Source: Hydractinia symbiolongicarpus
Taxonomy: Eukaryota > Cnidaria > Hydrozoa > Anthoathecata > Hydractiniidae
Assembly: GCF_029227915.1 (NCBI RefSeq)
Contig: NC_079883.1
Span: 26,412,001-26,476,000 of the forward strand
Direction: 5' to 3'
DNA: 64,000 nucleotides
Below, piece after piece: positions 24,174-36,838 of the stretch. Position 1 is the stretch's first letter, and each line of letters opens with the position of its first letter. Both the position numbers and the translations under genes were made by a program. Under the pieces are notes generated by a model. That model had not been told where the DNA came from. It did not search any database and saw nothing but the letters and a program-made list of their open reading frames with translations.

Positions 24174-24739
24174 TTAAACATTTTTATTATAACAGCGAGA
24201 GTACTTCCACTAAACATATTCAAAGTCTAACTGTTGACGAAAGGTATTGGTCTTGTTGTATTTATTATTTATGTATTTATATCAGAGAAGATAGCAACCA
24301 CATATCTTTGAAGACATTTTTAATAAGTGATGTTAAAAGTTCATAACATTGGTTTAAAGCATTCTTTTGTCTACTTGACAGTTAAAATTGCCACATAATC
24401 ATATTAAGCTTTATAACGCTTATTAAACATACAGATTTAAATCTAATGGCACGTTCAAAGATATGTGGATGCGAATAAAGTCGCTAATTAAACATGAATA
24501 AAGTTTATGGTTTTAAAACTTTCATGATTTTTGTTCGTTATAAATTTTGTAGACATTTTTCTAGCACTTTAACTTATTTTAAACACTTTGGCTACTCTGT
24601 TAAGCTTTTTTCGTTTTTTTATGTTTTTTTGCATATTCCTAGCCCTTAATAATACTAACCTTGCTTATGTGTATTCAATATTCTGTAAAGAGTAGTGGAG
24701 TTGCGCATGCGCTTGACCTCAATCACCAATCAATTTTCA

Positions 24740-24830
24740 GGTATATAATATAATATATAATAAGTATATAATATAATATAATATAATATAATATAATATA
24801 ATATAATATAATATAATATATAATAAGTAA
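24740..24830. repeat. (ATATA)n microsatellite
   Basis: Repeats of TATAA/ATATA units, bounded on each side by a TATAATAAGTA motif. Confidence 0.9.
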
Positions 24831-25110
24831 ATAATTGAAAAAAAAAGATTTTAAACTGCTATTATTCCTACGGATTTTATGTTATCGAGAGGTAAATGCA
24901 TTGTTTGACAAGAGAAAGGTGGAAAGAAGATGAAAATGAAAAAGTAACAGTTCTAACAGAAGCTTATTCATATATCCTTAATGCTACTTAACACTACTAC
25001 TAACTATACTATCGTACGACTATCACATATATTGGTTTTAATTATTTTTTGTTACTTCTCAAGAAATCAAATATTATTATCGTTCTGTAGGTATTACAAA
25101 AGATATTGTC

Positions 25111-27959
25111 ATGAACGGCGCTGAGACAGAAAGTAAGTTTAATTATTCTCTCTCTGGTGGTTTATTTTCTTTTTTTAAGCGTCGTTTTCTTGTGTTTTTT
25201 TTTTAGATTTTCAAGTAGAAGAGAAGGTTGCGTCAAAAAATCGATCAAACATACACAAAACAATTAACGTTGTCTTAATTGTCATCATTGTTATCGTTTT
25301 AATTGCTTTTGTTGCTTATGCAATTACAAAGGATAAAAAATGTGAATGTATGGAAAGAGACAAAAAGCGAGCTTCAAAAAATGAGTTCACATGTAAAGAT
25401 AAAACAATAAAAATTGAACCACATGCCAATGATGAAAATGACATCTTTCGTGAATTAAATTTGAAAGAAATCAACACGGTTGTTGGTTACATAGAGCGCA
25501 ACTTTGTGATACGACGAATGCAAGATGGACATAGTATTCAAATGGTTCAATTTATTAACACTGTAGAGCTCTATCTACCCAACAAAAAGGAAGCATTGGA
25601 ATATTTGGACAATAATGGACCAAAACCGCGAAGAGAAGCAATTGTATCTCTCCAAACATCGTATAATGTGTCATACTATGTGGTTGGTTCGCTGCCGACA
25701 CCAAATCATCATTATCTTGCTAAGTTTGCCGATAGACAGAACCCATCAGAAACGAAACCGGATGAAGCTATATTAAATAACAATCCAACCATAAAAAAAC
25801 TCGGTTTTGATCATGCCAGCATAATGTGGCCACTGTTTAAAGCCACCTTTGAAACCCTTAAAGGATACGCGACAGCAGAAATTGGTTTTGAAAACGGATT
25901 GTCAATAGCTCTTTCTGGAGCTACCGAGCAAAGAAAAAACGAATTCTTCGGCGATCTGTTATTTCAGTTCAACCTACAGTTCCCTCCTCATTTACAATTT
26001 CTTGATGTCATAACATTTCGATTAAACCTGACAAGTAAGGATGAAAACAAATGGCGTGTAATCCAGGTTTGTGTTTTTACAATATCCTTGATCTTCCAGT
26101 TTCAGTCCACTCTTACGGGCCATTTTATTTTTAACTGATTAATCATAGTTGTGGCACAGGTTAGCTTTAAGAAGGCGTCTTTATCATGTCACTTAAGATA
26201 ATGATAAAATTTATTCTAACCTTGAGGAAATTTTAAAGTATACTGTTTAACCATATTTTCGTGAGGCTGTTTGGATTAAATAAAACATTGCCCCAGCGTA
26301 ATTAGTTCTTTTGCCTGCCATTTATTATGCGCTTAGAGCAACATTGCATATTTCAAAGAACTCTGAAAAACATCTCGCAAAGTGAATGTTCTATCCTTGG
26401 GAACCTAAGGACAGAACCTAAGAGGATAGAACATAATTTAAGATAATTTTTTCTAGATCTTCTACAATCAAAAAGCATATTCTAGTGCCGAAGAAATAAT
26501 GCAAAGATACAATCGAGGAGAATTACATATTAAGAAGATCAAAAGAATTCCTGATGTAGTATTACAACGTGCAAATCTAAAACGGCGGGGCTCACAATTG
26601 AATTATTTTCCATCCATCGAACCATTGACTTTTTATCCAAACGGACCGAGGTTTTCAATACAAGGACGAAAGATAACCTACTTCGATTGGCAGTTCAATT
26701 ACATGGTTCAAGCATCAACAGGTCCAGCAATATTTGACGTTAGATTTAAAAACCAACGTATCGCCTTTGAAATTAGTTTACAGGAAGCTTCGTCTTTGTA
26801 TGCGACAGGTTCGCCTAGAATATATTTTTCAAATATTTTGGATAGCACATGGTCACTTGGCAAGTCGCACTCATTAATTAAAGGTGTTGATTGTCCTCAG
26901 AATGCCGCTTACATGGACGTCTCTTTGCATCTCTACGCCAGTAAAAAAGCCGTCACTGTCGAAAATGCAGTTTGTGTATTCGAAAATAATGCCAACATTC
27001 CTCTTCGAAGACATCACCATGGTGCGGAACATTTCGAATATGGAGGTCTAACTGATTCATTTTTAGTTGTTCGATTCATTACCGACATGTCTAGCTATGA
27101 TTATATTCACGACTTTGTCTTTCACCAGAACGGCGTCGTTGAAATAAAAACGACAACGACCGGTCATTTAGTGCTAAGTCAATCATACAAGCAATTTTTC
27201 AATCAATACGGATATGAAGTTGTTGACGGCTACATTGGAGCTATTCACGATCACTTTATGCTATACAAAGTTGATTTGGATATTCTAGGGACAAAGAACA
27301 GTTTTAAAACGTTAGATATGACTCTTGAAAAAACACAGACGATATATGATTATCATCCCACAGTAAAAAAATTCATCAAAGAAAATAAAATAAAAACAGA
27401 AAAAGAAGCTGCCATTAGCTATAATTTTGATCATCCAAAATATTACATTATTTACAACGAGAATGAGAAAAACATATATGGAAATCATCGTGGCTATCGA
27501 ATCTACTCACCGAATAAAATAAAGCAAGTCTATCCAGATGAACATAGAGGAACAAAACATACCGAATGGTCAAAGTACCAGATAACAGTGTCCAAGTTTA
27601 AAGAAACGGAAAGATTTGGAAGTTGCATGTTCAATTATTTCCCACAATATGGCACGCCCAGATGTTCGTTTGATGCACGAATCGAAGACAACGAAACTAT
27701 CGTTAATGAAGACTTGGTAGCGTGGATACCAATTGGTGGATTGCATATTCCATGCGCGGAAGATTACCCAACAACGCCTACCACAGGAAACCAGTTCACA
27801 TTTTTCATCAAACCGTTTAATTATTTCGACGAAGACCCAAGTTTTGCGTCTGCAAATTCAGTGTATGTTGAACACAAGAACGAAACATTTAAAATTGATA
27901 CGTACGGTACTCCTACGCAAGCAACTTGTCCAATATTATCTTCACGACTCCTCGGATAA
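25111..27959 (+). CDS. Copper amine oxidase, type II membrane-anchored
   Basis: Three exons join in phase: 25111-25132, 25207-26066 and 26457-27959, giving 794 residues. The introns start GTAAGT and GTTTGT and end AG. A single hydrophobic segment at about residues 27-47 predicts a type II anchor, as in vertebrate AOC3. Primary amine oxidases deaminate amines to aldehydes, releasing H2O2 and ammonia, with copper and a topaquinone cofactor made from a Tyr. Visible landmarks: general base Asp423 (ILDSTWSLG), cofactor Tyr508 in SSYDYIHD, copper ligands His558 and His560 (HDH) and His724 (LHIP). Spacing matches AOC3 (85, 50 and 164 residues). The usual Asn before the cofactor Tyr is Ser507 here. 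ITYFDWQFNY and YNFFDEDPS-like (FNYFDEDPS) segments confirm the family. A CTGTAG just upstream suggests a 5' UTR intron. The gene looks intact. Confidence 0.93.
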
Positions 27960-29076
27960 GTATAATTTAACAAAACAATTGATCAGTCATAATTTTTGAC
28001 AGAAAAGACTTTTTATTCATTAGTTTTTTTAATAGCAACAAAAGCAACTTAGAACGAGAGTATTTTTTGATAGCTCAATTTCGTGAAGGGAAGATGTCTG
28101 TGCTTTTTTTTATATAATTTTAAACTTTAAATTTTGCAAACCAAATTATTTAAAACTCTAGATCTACTTGCTAACCAGCTTTCCAACAATTTTTAAGTTT
28201 ATCATGTCAACCATTGTTGTCCAGAGGATTTAGGACTGCGTAGTTCTTTTTATTTTTCTATGTAATTTTTGTTTCGTACAATTGTTTACGTGTTCGGTAT
28301 CTTCGAAGCGCATCATATGTGTTTGTGGTACGTGCTAGTTGTTGAGACTTTACTATTTCATTACGAAAAAAGAAGTACGCGTTTGTGTAAGTTTACTCGA
28401 AACGTCTGAAGTGTTTTGCAAGAAAGGCGTTGGTTTGCAAATTATGGTAATGAACCCCTGTCCCCCGACAGATAACGTTTTGGTAGAAATAACTTTTTAA
28501 CAGCACTATTAAGATAAGAAAGAATATTGTATTCATGTTACACTAACATCGGCCATTTAGAAACAATGGTTTTGTTTCTTTCCATGGTTGTTCTTTATTT
28601 TCAAATACAAGAGGTGCACATTCATTCTGTTTATCGGTAGGAAAAATTGAAAATAGAACTTGTGTTCCTAGCTCTTTTGCTAAGGGTGATAGCGGGCTAT
28701 ATTACATGTTTTTTATAAGCATAGAGAATGCACATTCAGACAACAAAGTGGTAATAGTACGTTTTATTGCCATAACACAGTAATTGTCATCATGCCATAA
28801 TTACTTCAAGTTATTTAAAATCTTCTTCGTTTTAGGACTAACCAACATATGTCTTCTTCACTAACTTTAAAAATCTTGCAATTCTTATAACCTTCATTAA
28901 TTACTACTCTTCGCTGACATAACTTTTTCCAGAATATAAAAAATTTATACTTTGCTTACCGATGGAATATGCTTACTGATGGAACAGAAAACCATTTCGC
29001 AGTCCTATATAGATGCGATTAGCAATTATTCAAATCAAACGCAAGTTTGGGAATATCTTTAGAATTATCTATATTA
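27960..29076. other. 3' flank of amine oxidase gene
   Basis: AT-rich; no AATAAA close to the stop codon and no further gene visible. Confidence 0.4.
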
Positions 29077-31396
29077 CTAGTCGATAAGACCCGTGGAAGA
29101 ATCAACTCAGGCAGAAGATTGTTGTTTTGTAGATTTTGCTAACGTCAGCAGTGCATACAAAAAAAATTGGCGAAATGTAGTTTATCTGTTGCCTGTAATG
29201 CGTGCAGATTGAAAGGCTGATAAAAATAAGTGTTCGCAAACACATAAGGAGATATATATAAGTGTTTTAAAATTTTAAAATTTTGCTGACGTCAGTAAAG
29301 TCCTCTAAAGTACAAAAAAAAAATTCTTTAGAAATTTGCACTGTAAAATCCACTTAGACAGGAGTACATTGGAAAAGAGAATTGTACCTTGTATTTTTAT
29401 GACGTCTGTAATTTTTTCCTGACATTTGTTCACACGCTGCTTGAAACGCTGATCAAAATAATGTATAGAATCACGTACAACACCAACAATAATAATAAAG
29501 TCAGAAATGACACATCTCAAATATTTACATCTTATAAAGTGATTACATTTGATTGCGTTGAAAACTTTTAATTATAATTTAATCAAAAGTGTCAAAAACA
29601 TCAAATTTATATTTGGAAAATCATTTATTTGGTTACATACTATCCTGTTCCCCCAAAATACACACAAAATGTAAAAATTATACAACCGGTTAAGAGCACA
29701 AAATTTTTTCTTAATATGATGATCTGTAGTGACCTTTACCAACCATTTTAAACGTAAATGTCAAAAAAGAATAAGGAGTAAATTTTGAATGAACAAAGAT
29801 ATTATTTTTGGAATATATATGGTCCGTCCTCACAAAAGTTTACACAAAATGTAAAACAGATTGGTTTTTGAGGAGCATATCCAAATCAACAAAAATCAGT
29901 TCATTTAGCATGTCCTATATTGCCATTGCACCTAAATCTTCCACATAAAGGTTATGAAACACATCAAATTATAGAAAAATCAGGCATTTTATCATACAAT
30001 ATAAAGAAAAAAAAGGTTTTAGTCAGAACATTTAGTTATTTTTTCAGTATCACCAAACACAGTTATCACTACAATTTTAAAATTCTTAACAAAAACGTGA
30101 ATTTGTTCTTTCAGTATATATATTGCATGTGGTCTTTTCCTACAAAAGTTTACACAAAATTTAAAAAAACAGCAGTTTGCAACATAAACAAAAACACGAA
30201 TAACCATACCATCCTTTCATAAACAAAATAAAGTCATAAACCCACGTAAATTGCCAATAATGTCTACAACCTCCTGTAAAAATAACCTGGCATTTTACAT
30301 GTAGGCTGACAAAAGTTTAATAGGATGTCAGAAACAAAAAAATAAAAAATAACTTAACACGCACGCTTTAAATTATGAAAAAAATATTCCACTTGTCATA
30401 TTGCTTGTTAAGTTTACAGGAAATGTGAAAATAATTATACTCTTTAACAAACATCCAACTTATCTTGCAAAAGTTTAAGTCTTTGAAAGATTTTGTAGCT
30501 AGCTAGCTGGCTAGCTTGTTACATCATAATTCGTGCTCATAAAAGAAAAAATGTTTGGAAACTAAGGTAGCTAGCTATAGATAATTAAAAAAGAGGAATA
30601 ACAACATAAATCATAGGTTAGAGCTAGCGATGGGGGTTGGGAAGAGTAAAATCTGAAGGCTAACATTAGCTACCTAACAGTAGCTAAGACACCCCTAGTT
30701 AAATGTACTTAAATTGGCAACATTTAGCTAGAACTAAAGCTAGCTATTTATGCTTAGTAAAACACATATAAAGAGAAACAATAGTAAAGTAAAAATAATA
30801 ACATTACAAACCAAAGTTTTCCGTTTGTTAGTCAGCTAACAGCTTTATGTAGCATTTTGAATTTTAGGACAATTACATTAGTCACGCGCCAGGGCTAACA
30901 TTAATTATGCAACAAAATGTCAACAAATATGGCTACTTTAAGAATTTGAGGCTTTTAGGTGGCTTTTGCTGAAAAAAGGGAGCTTCATTGATCCAGCGAC
31001 ATAAAAACCAAACGTCTAAAAATATCAAATTTCTTACTATTTGTGATTTCAAATCAACTTCAAACTCTAGCCTTTATTTTCTACTTCTAACTTTCTTTAC
31101 TTCTAGCTGCAATTCTCACTTCGAACTTGACATTTCTACTTCTTCACTTGAACTTTTTCTTTTTAAATATGCTTTTTAGAATACTCTTTTCACTTTTTTC
31201 AAGATAAAGGGATCATTTCAGCAAATCAAATTGAGTCGTTTTTATCAAGTGATGTAAACATAGAAAACCTGCTAGCAATATGGACATAATTTTTTCGGCC
31301 ACTTCAGAGATCATTTCAGCGACACCAGAGAAAAATGACGATATCCACTTTGCCTGTTACAGACACACGGAACTGGCTTATTATTATATAGATAGA
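29077..31396 (-). mobile_element. Non-autonomous Helitron A (minus strand)
   Basis: On the minus strand the 5' end is TCTATCTATATAATAATAAG at 31396. The 3' end at 29077 is a CCAC-type stem-loop (GTGG..., degraded) followed by GTCTTATCGACTAG and then T. The TC start, hairpin and CTAG end are Helitron hallmarks. The element is 2.3 kb, non-coding and AT-rich, with internal repeats of AAAAGTTTACACAAAATGTA. It contains two TGACGTCA-type palindromes near the 3' end. Confidence 0.75.
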
Positions 31397-32301
31397 CTAG
31401 TAGATTAGGCCCGTGGAAAAATCCACTTAGGCAGAAAAATAATTGAAAAGTTCTGTCATTTGAATTTTGATGACATCAGCAAATATTTCAGTATATTGAA
31501 TATGCCTTTCACTAAAAAAAATAATCTGAAAATGCATAAAAAGAAAGCATATAAGTCATAATTTAACAAAAAAGTTCTTATAATCTAACACAAAATATCA
31601 AATGTCAAATCGCATTAAATCCCTCCCACCAAAACTTCAGACAAAATATGAAAAACAACGGGGTGCAAGTTGTAACATCTAGTTAGTAGAAAGTTACAAC
31701 ATTGAAAGTCACAGCCCAGACAGTTACGACAAGAATAATAATAATGTCAGAAATAACACATCTCAAATATGTATACATCTTATTATGTGATTATGTTGAA
31801 AACCTTCAATATTTTAATCTGAAGTGTCGAAAACAAAGGCATGCAACAGTAAGCACAGATCTATGAAAATAAGTTCTTTACGCATTTTAAACATTGTCTT
31901 TTCCCTAAATGCTTATACAACAATACTACCTGAACAATATCAAAAAGCCAAACTTAAACAAACACAAAACACCAAAAAACAAAAAGTTACGCAAAAATAT
32001 GCACAAAATGTAAAAGTTAACCGGTTAACAAAACAGTTCTTTTGTCTAATGATCCGTACTGACTTTACCAAACAATATAAACTGAAATGTTGAAAAAGCA
32101 ATGAGCAAAGAGTAAATTTCAAATCAACAAAAATCATTATTTTGAAAACATTGTACATATATATGGTCCTTCCCCACAAAAGTTTACAATAAATGTAGAA
32201 CACAAAGGTTTCTGAGGAGCAAATCAAAATATGGACAATAATCAGTTCAATTGGTATGTTCTCTATTGTCTTCAACTTGGAAAGTGTAGAATATCAAATT
32301 A
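31397..32301 (-). mobile_element. Non-autonomous Helitron B, 5'-truncated (minus strand)
   Basis: The 3' end is hairpin GTGGATTTTTCCAC plus GGGCCTAATCTACTAG at 31397, abutting the TC of Helitron A. About 480 bases (near 31800-32280) match the interior of Helitron A (near 29575-29920), including ATATATGGTCC and CACAAAAGTTTACA. No TC-type 5' end is visible where element C begins. Confidence 0.65.
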
Positions 32302-32401
32302 CTAGTCGTTAGCCCGTGGAAAAATCCACGGGTTTGCCCGTCCTTTTTATACCGCATCACGTGCATCTCGCTACTTGCGCAGCTAAGCTACCATTTTGTG
32401 T

Positions 32402-32452
<51 letters not shown>

Positions 32453-32475
32453 GTAATCGGGTATTATAATATAGA
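32302..32475 (-). mobile_element. 174-bp mini-Helitron C (minus strand)
   Basis: The 5' end is TCTATATTATAATACCCG at 32475. The 3' end is the perfect hairpin CCCGTGGA/TCCACGGG followed by CTAACGACTAG at 32302 and T. Half of the interior is a (GACA)n tract. It is among the shortest possible Helitron-type units. Confidence 0.75.
32403..32450. repeat. (GACA)n microsatellite
   Basis: About 12 perfect ACAG/GACA units inside mini-Helitron C. The neighbouring Helitron E also has a short GACAGACAG run just inside its 5' end. Confidence 0.95.
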
Positions 32476-33855
32476 CTAGTCAATGGCCGTGGAAAATCCA
32501 CGGGTATTATAATATAAATAACCGGAAAACCCGGCGTCGAAACGCCACGTTCAGCCATAAGTAACTGTGTGGTCTGGTGTTATGTGGTAAATGAAGTGTG
32601 GTATGTCGTAAATGAAGTGAAGCGCATACACCATTATAGTGTTGCGACTGTGACATACTTTCCCGCAAGGATAGTTGAAATAAAAACAAAGTTTACAAAC
32701 CGTTGTTACTCCATCATATCAAAAACAATCAAGCAATATTATTTTATTTCGCGGAAAAAGTTTTCGCGAAAGTTCAAAACTTAATGCTGACAGCGGGCCA
32801 AGAACGCATAATAGCCTTTCCTAAAAAAACTTTACTGCAACTTTGGTTAAGTTTAAACACAGGAAAAATCCAGTCGTTACCCTATCCAGCTAAAAAAACT
32901 CCTTAATTGGAGCGCTCTAGTACAGGTATGCCGACTATGTCGTGAATCGAGTAAAGCTCAAACAGCATTATAGTGTTTCGGTTGTTTCTAAAAAAATATA
33001 TATATCACTTTACTGCGACTTTAGCCAAAATAAAAAAGTTTCCGTAAACCTTAAAAAAATAATTGTGACAGCGGACTGAGAACTTAGTACAGATAAATGG
33101 TGTCACATATGCGTTCAGGCATAAAAGTCTTCTTCAAAAAAAAATGATCACAACTTTATTTTAAATACAAAACACACAAAACAGCCTGATAACACCGCGT
33201 TGAACGTTTATTACAGGTAAACCGTGTCAAACATGAGTATTAGGCGTAATAACATTTTCCAAAGAAACTTTATCACAACAATTCAAATAAAAAGACAGGA
33301 AACCGCCTGTCGTTAACACCAGGCTGAGCGCTTAACAGGTGAATCGTGTCATACATGAGCATAGGGGTAATACCATTTTCCAAAAATCCTTATCGCTTCG
33401 GTTTTAAAAGAAATTAGTGAACAGACTGGTGTTAAACCCAGGGGTTAGTTAAAAAAATTACTCAGCAAATGATATTTTGCAGAATAAATTTTTATAACTG
33501 TAGCTGTAACCACCTGACTGTATTTAGCATAATTATTATTAGGAATTTTGTTGGTAGCCATTTGGCTACTTTCATTTTTTAGTTAGAGGTAGCCAAAGAG
33601 CTAATTAGATAGCCCCAACACCAAATACGAATGAATAATAGTATACCAAACTGAATAAAAACGTCAAAAGAATAGGAATAAGTGAAGCTAAGTTAGCTAG
33701 CTAGTAAAGCTTGTTCAAAATCCACGTTCCTTGCCAAACTCTTAAAATCGACGATTTAAGATTTGTACGTGGTTAAAAAATGTAAAAATATATGTGCCTT
33801 AACATGTGAAAACAAAAACTACAAAATTAAAAAGCTTAGGCTATTATTATAGAGA
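32476..33855 (-). mobile_element. Non-autonomous Helitron D (minus strand)
   Basis: The 5' end is TCTCTATAATAATAGCC at 33855. The 3' end is hairpin CCCGTGGA/TCCACGG followed by CCATTGACTAG at 32476. The CTAG is directly followed by the TC of Helitron C. 1,380 bp, no coding. Confidence 0.7.
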
Positions 33856-34597
33856 CTAGTCGATAAGGCCCGTGAAGAAATCCACTTAGGCAGATAGGCA
33901 ATAGAAAAATAGGTTGTTTTAGATGTTTTGCTGACGTCAGCAGTGAAGATCCCAAAAAAGTTAGAGAAATTTATTTTATTATTTTTTTGTAATGTGTAGA
34001 GGTTGAATCACGCTGATCAAAATAATGTGTAGGATGATATGTTTTCGAGGAACGCAAAAAGAGATATAAGTGTTTAAAAATTGTGCTGACGTCAGCAAAG
34101 GCCCGTGAAAACACAAAAAATATTTTTTCAGAAATTCATGTACCTGTTGCCTCCCTCGTATAGATCTTGAAACGCTGATCAAGAAAATGTATAGGATCAT
34201 GTACTTTTGACCAACGGTTACGGAAATATTGTGGTTTAAAGGTTTTTTGATGACGTCATAAACCCGTTCATTCCGAAACGGATTTGAGGACCCAGGTTTG
34301 GAAAATTACCCAAATTGGTCCCAGGTGGTCCCTACTTACCCACGCGGTTAAAAAACATTGACGTCACCAACTCGTTTCCAAGTTATTTAGCCTCAAAATT
34401 TTAGGTGCACTGTAATGGCTTCACTAATCTTAATTAACTTTCCTGTGACGTCAATACTATTTTAGCGTTAAAGTTTGGTAAATTACAGAACAATTTTATA
34501 GGCGATGTTTTATAGAATTTGTTAAAGAAAATTGTGAAGAATATAATCCACTTTGCAAAAGTCACAGACAGACAGAACTGGCGTATTATTATATAGA
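33856..34597 (-). mobile_element. Non-autonomous Helitron E (minus strand)
   Basis: The 5' end is TCTATATAATAATACGCC at 34597. The 3' end is a hairpin (GTGGATTTCTTCAC) followed by GGGCCTTATCGACTAG at 33856, abutting the TC of D. Two TGCTGACGTCAGCA palindromes lie near the 3' end. 742 bp, non-coding. Confidence 0.75.
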
Positions 34598-35414
34598 AAC
34601 TTCCATATAAATACTCACTCGAGATAAAAACTCGAAACAATGTCCAAAAACATTATATGCATAATTCAAAAGAGGAAATTTTAATACATACTGTTTTCAA
34701 ATTGAAAAGATTCCACCATAGGAATGTTTTAGCGCGTTTTTAATTTACAAATTACATAAATACATACAATAAAATTTCTCCTCCTCTTATTGACCATGGA
34801 TTTTACCAGAAGACTAACAGATTTATTTCATCTTCTCCGAAATGTTGTAAAATTATCAGATATCTATGTCATATTGAAGAAGAACTACTTTGTTCATATG
34901 CTATGCTGAATATTCACCAATACAGATATCTATGATTTGGAAATAATAAAAATAGTTCAGGAGATAAAGGAATACCTTTAAAATCATATGGATTTTATTT
35001 AGCAATTTTTGTTTTGCTTAAGTGGCAATAAAAGTAATATTCAAACATGGTAAAATACAAAAGAAATTTGTAGACAATTTATTATTGTGTAGTACTAAAT
35101 GTATATTGCTAAAACTACATTGAGTTAAAAATAAGAAACGATATTTAAGATTCCATAAGTTAAAATACATAGCAAAAGTTTTGTTCGCGAATTTTTTTTT
35201 CATTAAACATGTACATCTCTGCTTAACTGTCCTTTACGCTGCCAATCAATTAAATTAAATAATTAGCTAATTAAAGCTCCAGCTTACAGTTGATATTGTA
35301 ATCTCCCTTTCTGTATGATATTACAGTTGCTTTAGGTTATAGTATGGTGGGTTAGAAGCAACTAACAGTTGAGAGTTAGTATTCCATAGAAAGGAACTGG
35401 TCGAATATGTATTA

Positions 35415-35765
35415 TCACCATTTAAAGTCAGAATGTTTAAAACGCATCACATTTTTAAATTGCAAATTGCATTGTTTTGAATCTGTGTGGTAGTTATATG
35501 CGTTGCATTTGATATTATTGACACACAATAGTGCACATTCTTCGATAGATGTTCCCTCGTGTTTTGCGAAATACTCTTTGTCCGTGTGTTTGTCGTCCAA
35601 ACGTTCAAAGTCGCTATCTCTTTGAAACACAGCGCTTGCCATTGGAAAGTCAATTATCATGACAGTCGTAATTATACATACATAGAGTAATAAACTTCTT
35701 AAGCCTGCCTTCTTCAAATCCATGTTTGAAACGTGTACTTTAAAGATACGCAACAAATGAAGCAT
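35415..35765 (-). CDS. First exon of a second secreted PAN/Apple-domain protein
   Basis: The minus-strand frame has a hydrophobic stretch (LRSLLLYVCIITTVMIIDF) typical of a signal peptide or anchor. A PAN core follows: SIEECALLCVNNIKCNAYNY and KQCNLQF, with four cysteines in PAN spacing. The frame meets a donor-like ATG|GTGATA at the end, so further exons are expected at lower coordinates; none is recognisable there, and the Helitron array begins 820 bp away. MDLKKAGL inside the frame is an equally likely start. It may be truncated. It resembles the 17855-18166 exon in layout but not closely in sequence. Confidence 0.55.
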   Translation of the reverse strand: MLHLLRIFKVHVSNMDLKKAGLRSLLLYVCIITTVMIIDFPMASAVFQRDSDFERLDDKHTDKEYFAKHEGTSIEECALLCVNNIKCNAYNYHTDSKQCNLQFKNVMRFKHSDFKW

Positions 35766-36838
35766 TGTATAAAATTCTGTACATAATCATACGTGAATGG
35801 TTAATATCAATTATTTAGTGTATTTAATATGACAGTTTCACATGAATATAATTTTAACTGGTCTAATAATTAATTAATCACAAGTTAAAAATACATTAAA
35901 AAAAGAGCCATGTTGCATCAAAAATGTATATCTTGAATGAGTCCAGAGACTTACGTAGGTATGTATCTTGTGCTGTTTTACGCGAAACAAACCTAAATCA
36001 TTCTTGCCACACAGCGATATATACTTTATAATTACGTCTTGTTTTGTGTGACCATAACTGTAATATAACCGGGAAAACAAATACACCTTTCCCGAATTTC
36101 ATAAATTATAATAATTATGACGTCATCCAAAATTTTATAATGGTTCTGTGCTCTTTAAATAAGGATGTTCAGATAGAATATTAAGTTATCATGACAAAAA
36201 TGAAGTTTTTAGAGCAATATAATATTCTGGTTGGATTTTATTTAGATTTAAAAAAAATAATTAATTTGAAAACGATGCTATTCTTGGAAAGCTCGTCTAT
36301 ATGAAGGCTGTGACAACTTTCCGCTCGGAATTGACGCACCTAACGAACAGAAATATTAACGAAATTAGGTAATTTGTTCTACCTTTTGCTAAGTAACTTA
36401 GGGATAAGAATCATTTTTAGTATCGACCTCTTTAATTGAGTTTGGCATAATTAAGAAATTCGTTAAAGGTCTATTACATTTAAGACAAAGCTGCATAACA
36501 TTAGTAAGTACTAGTGGTTAACCCATCGCTACTTGTGGCTGCCATTTTTTCTTACAACAGACGTATGTTCAGCATGGTAATGTACGCGGAGAAAACTCAC
36601 TTTCCAACTAAATTTTGCCTTGCGGTTTTCACCGCTGGAAAGTATGAAACCTGTAGTTTTCAAAATATTATCATATTTGATCTTACTGGTGTCAAAAAAG
36701 ACTTGCTAAATCAACATCCTAAAAACTTTATACAATCACATAACCACTGAATCCAGCGAGCACTTTAACCATTATTTGAGCACACCCCATGTAAGACGGA
36801 AGAAATATATTTCCAGGTTTGACAATTCTTTACTTGCC
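35766..36838. other. No recognisable gene
   Basis: AT-rich. An open frame at 36514-36750 has no motif. The 5' end of the Helitron to the right may lie here, but I cannot place it. Confidence 0.4.
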
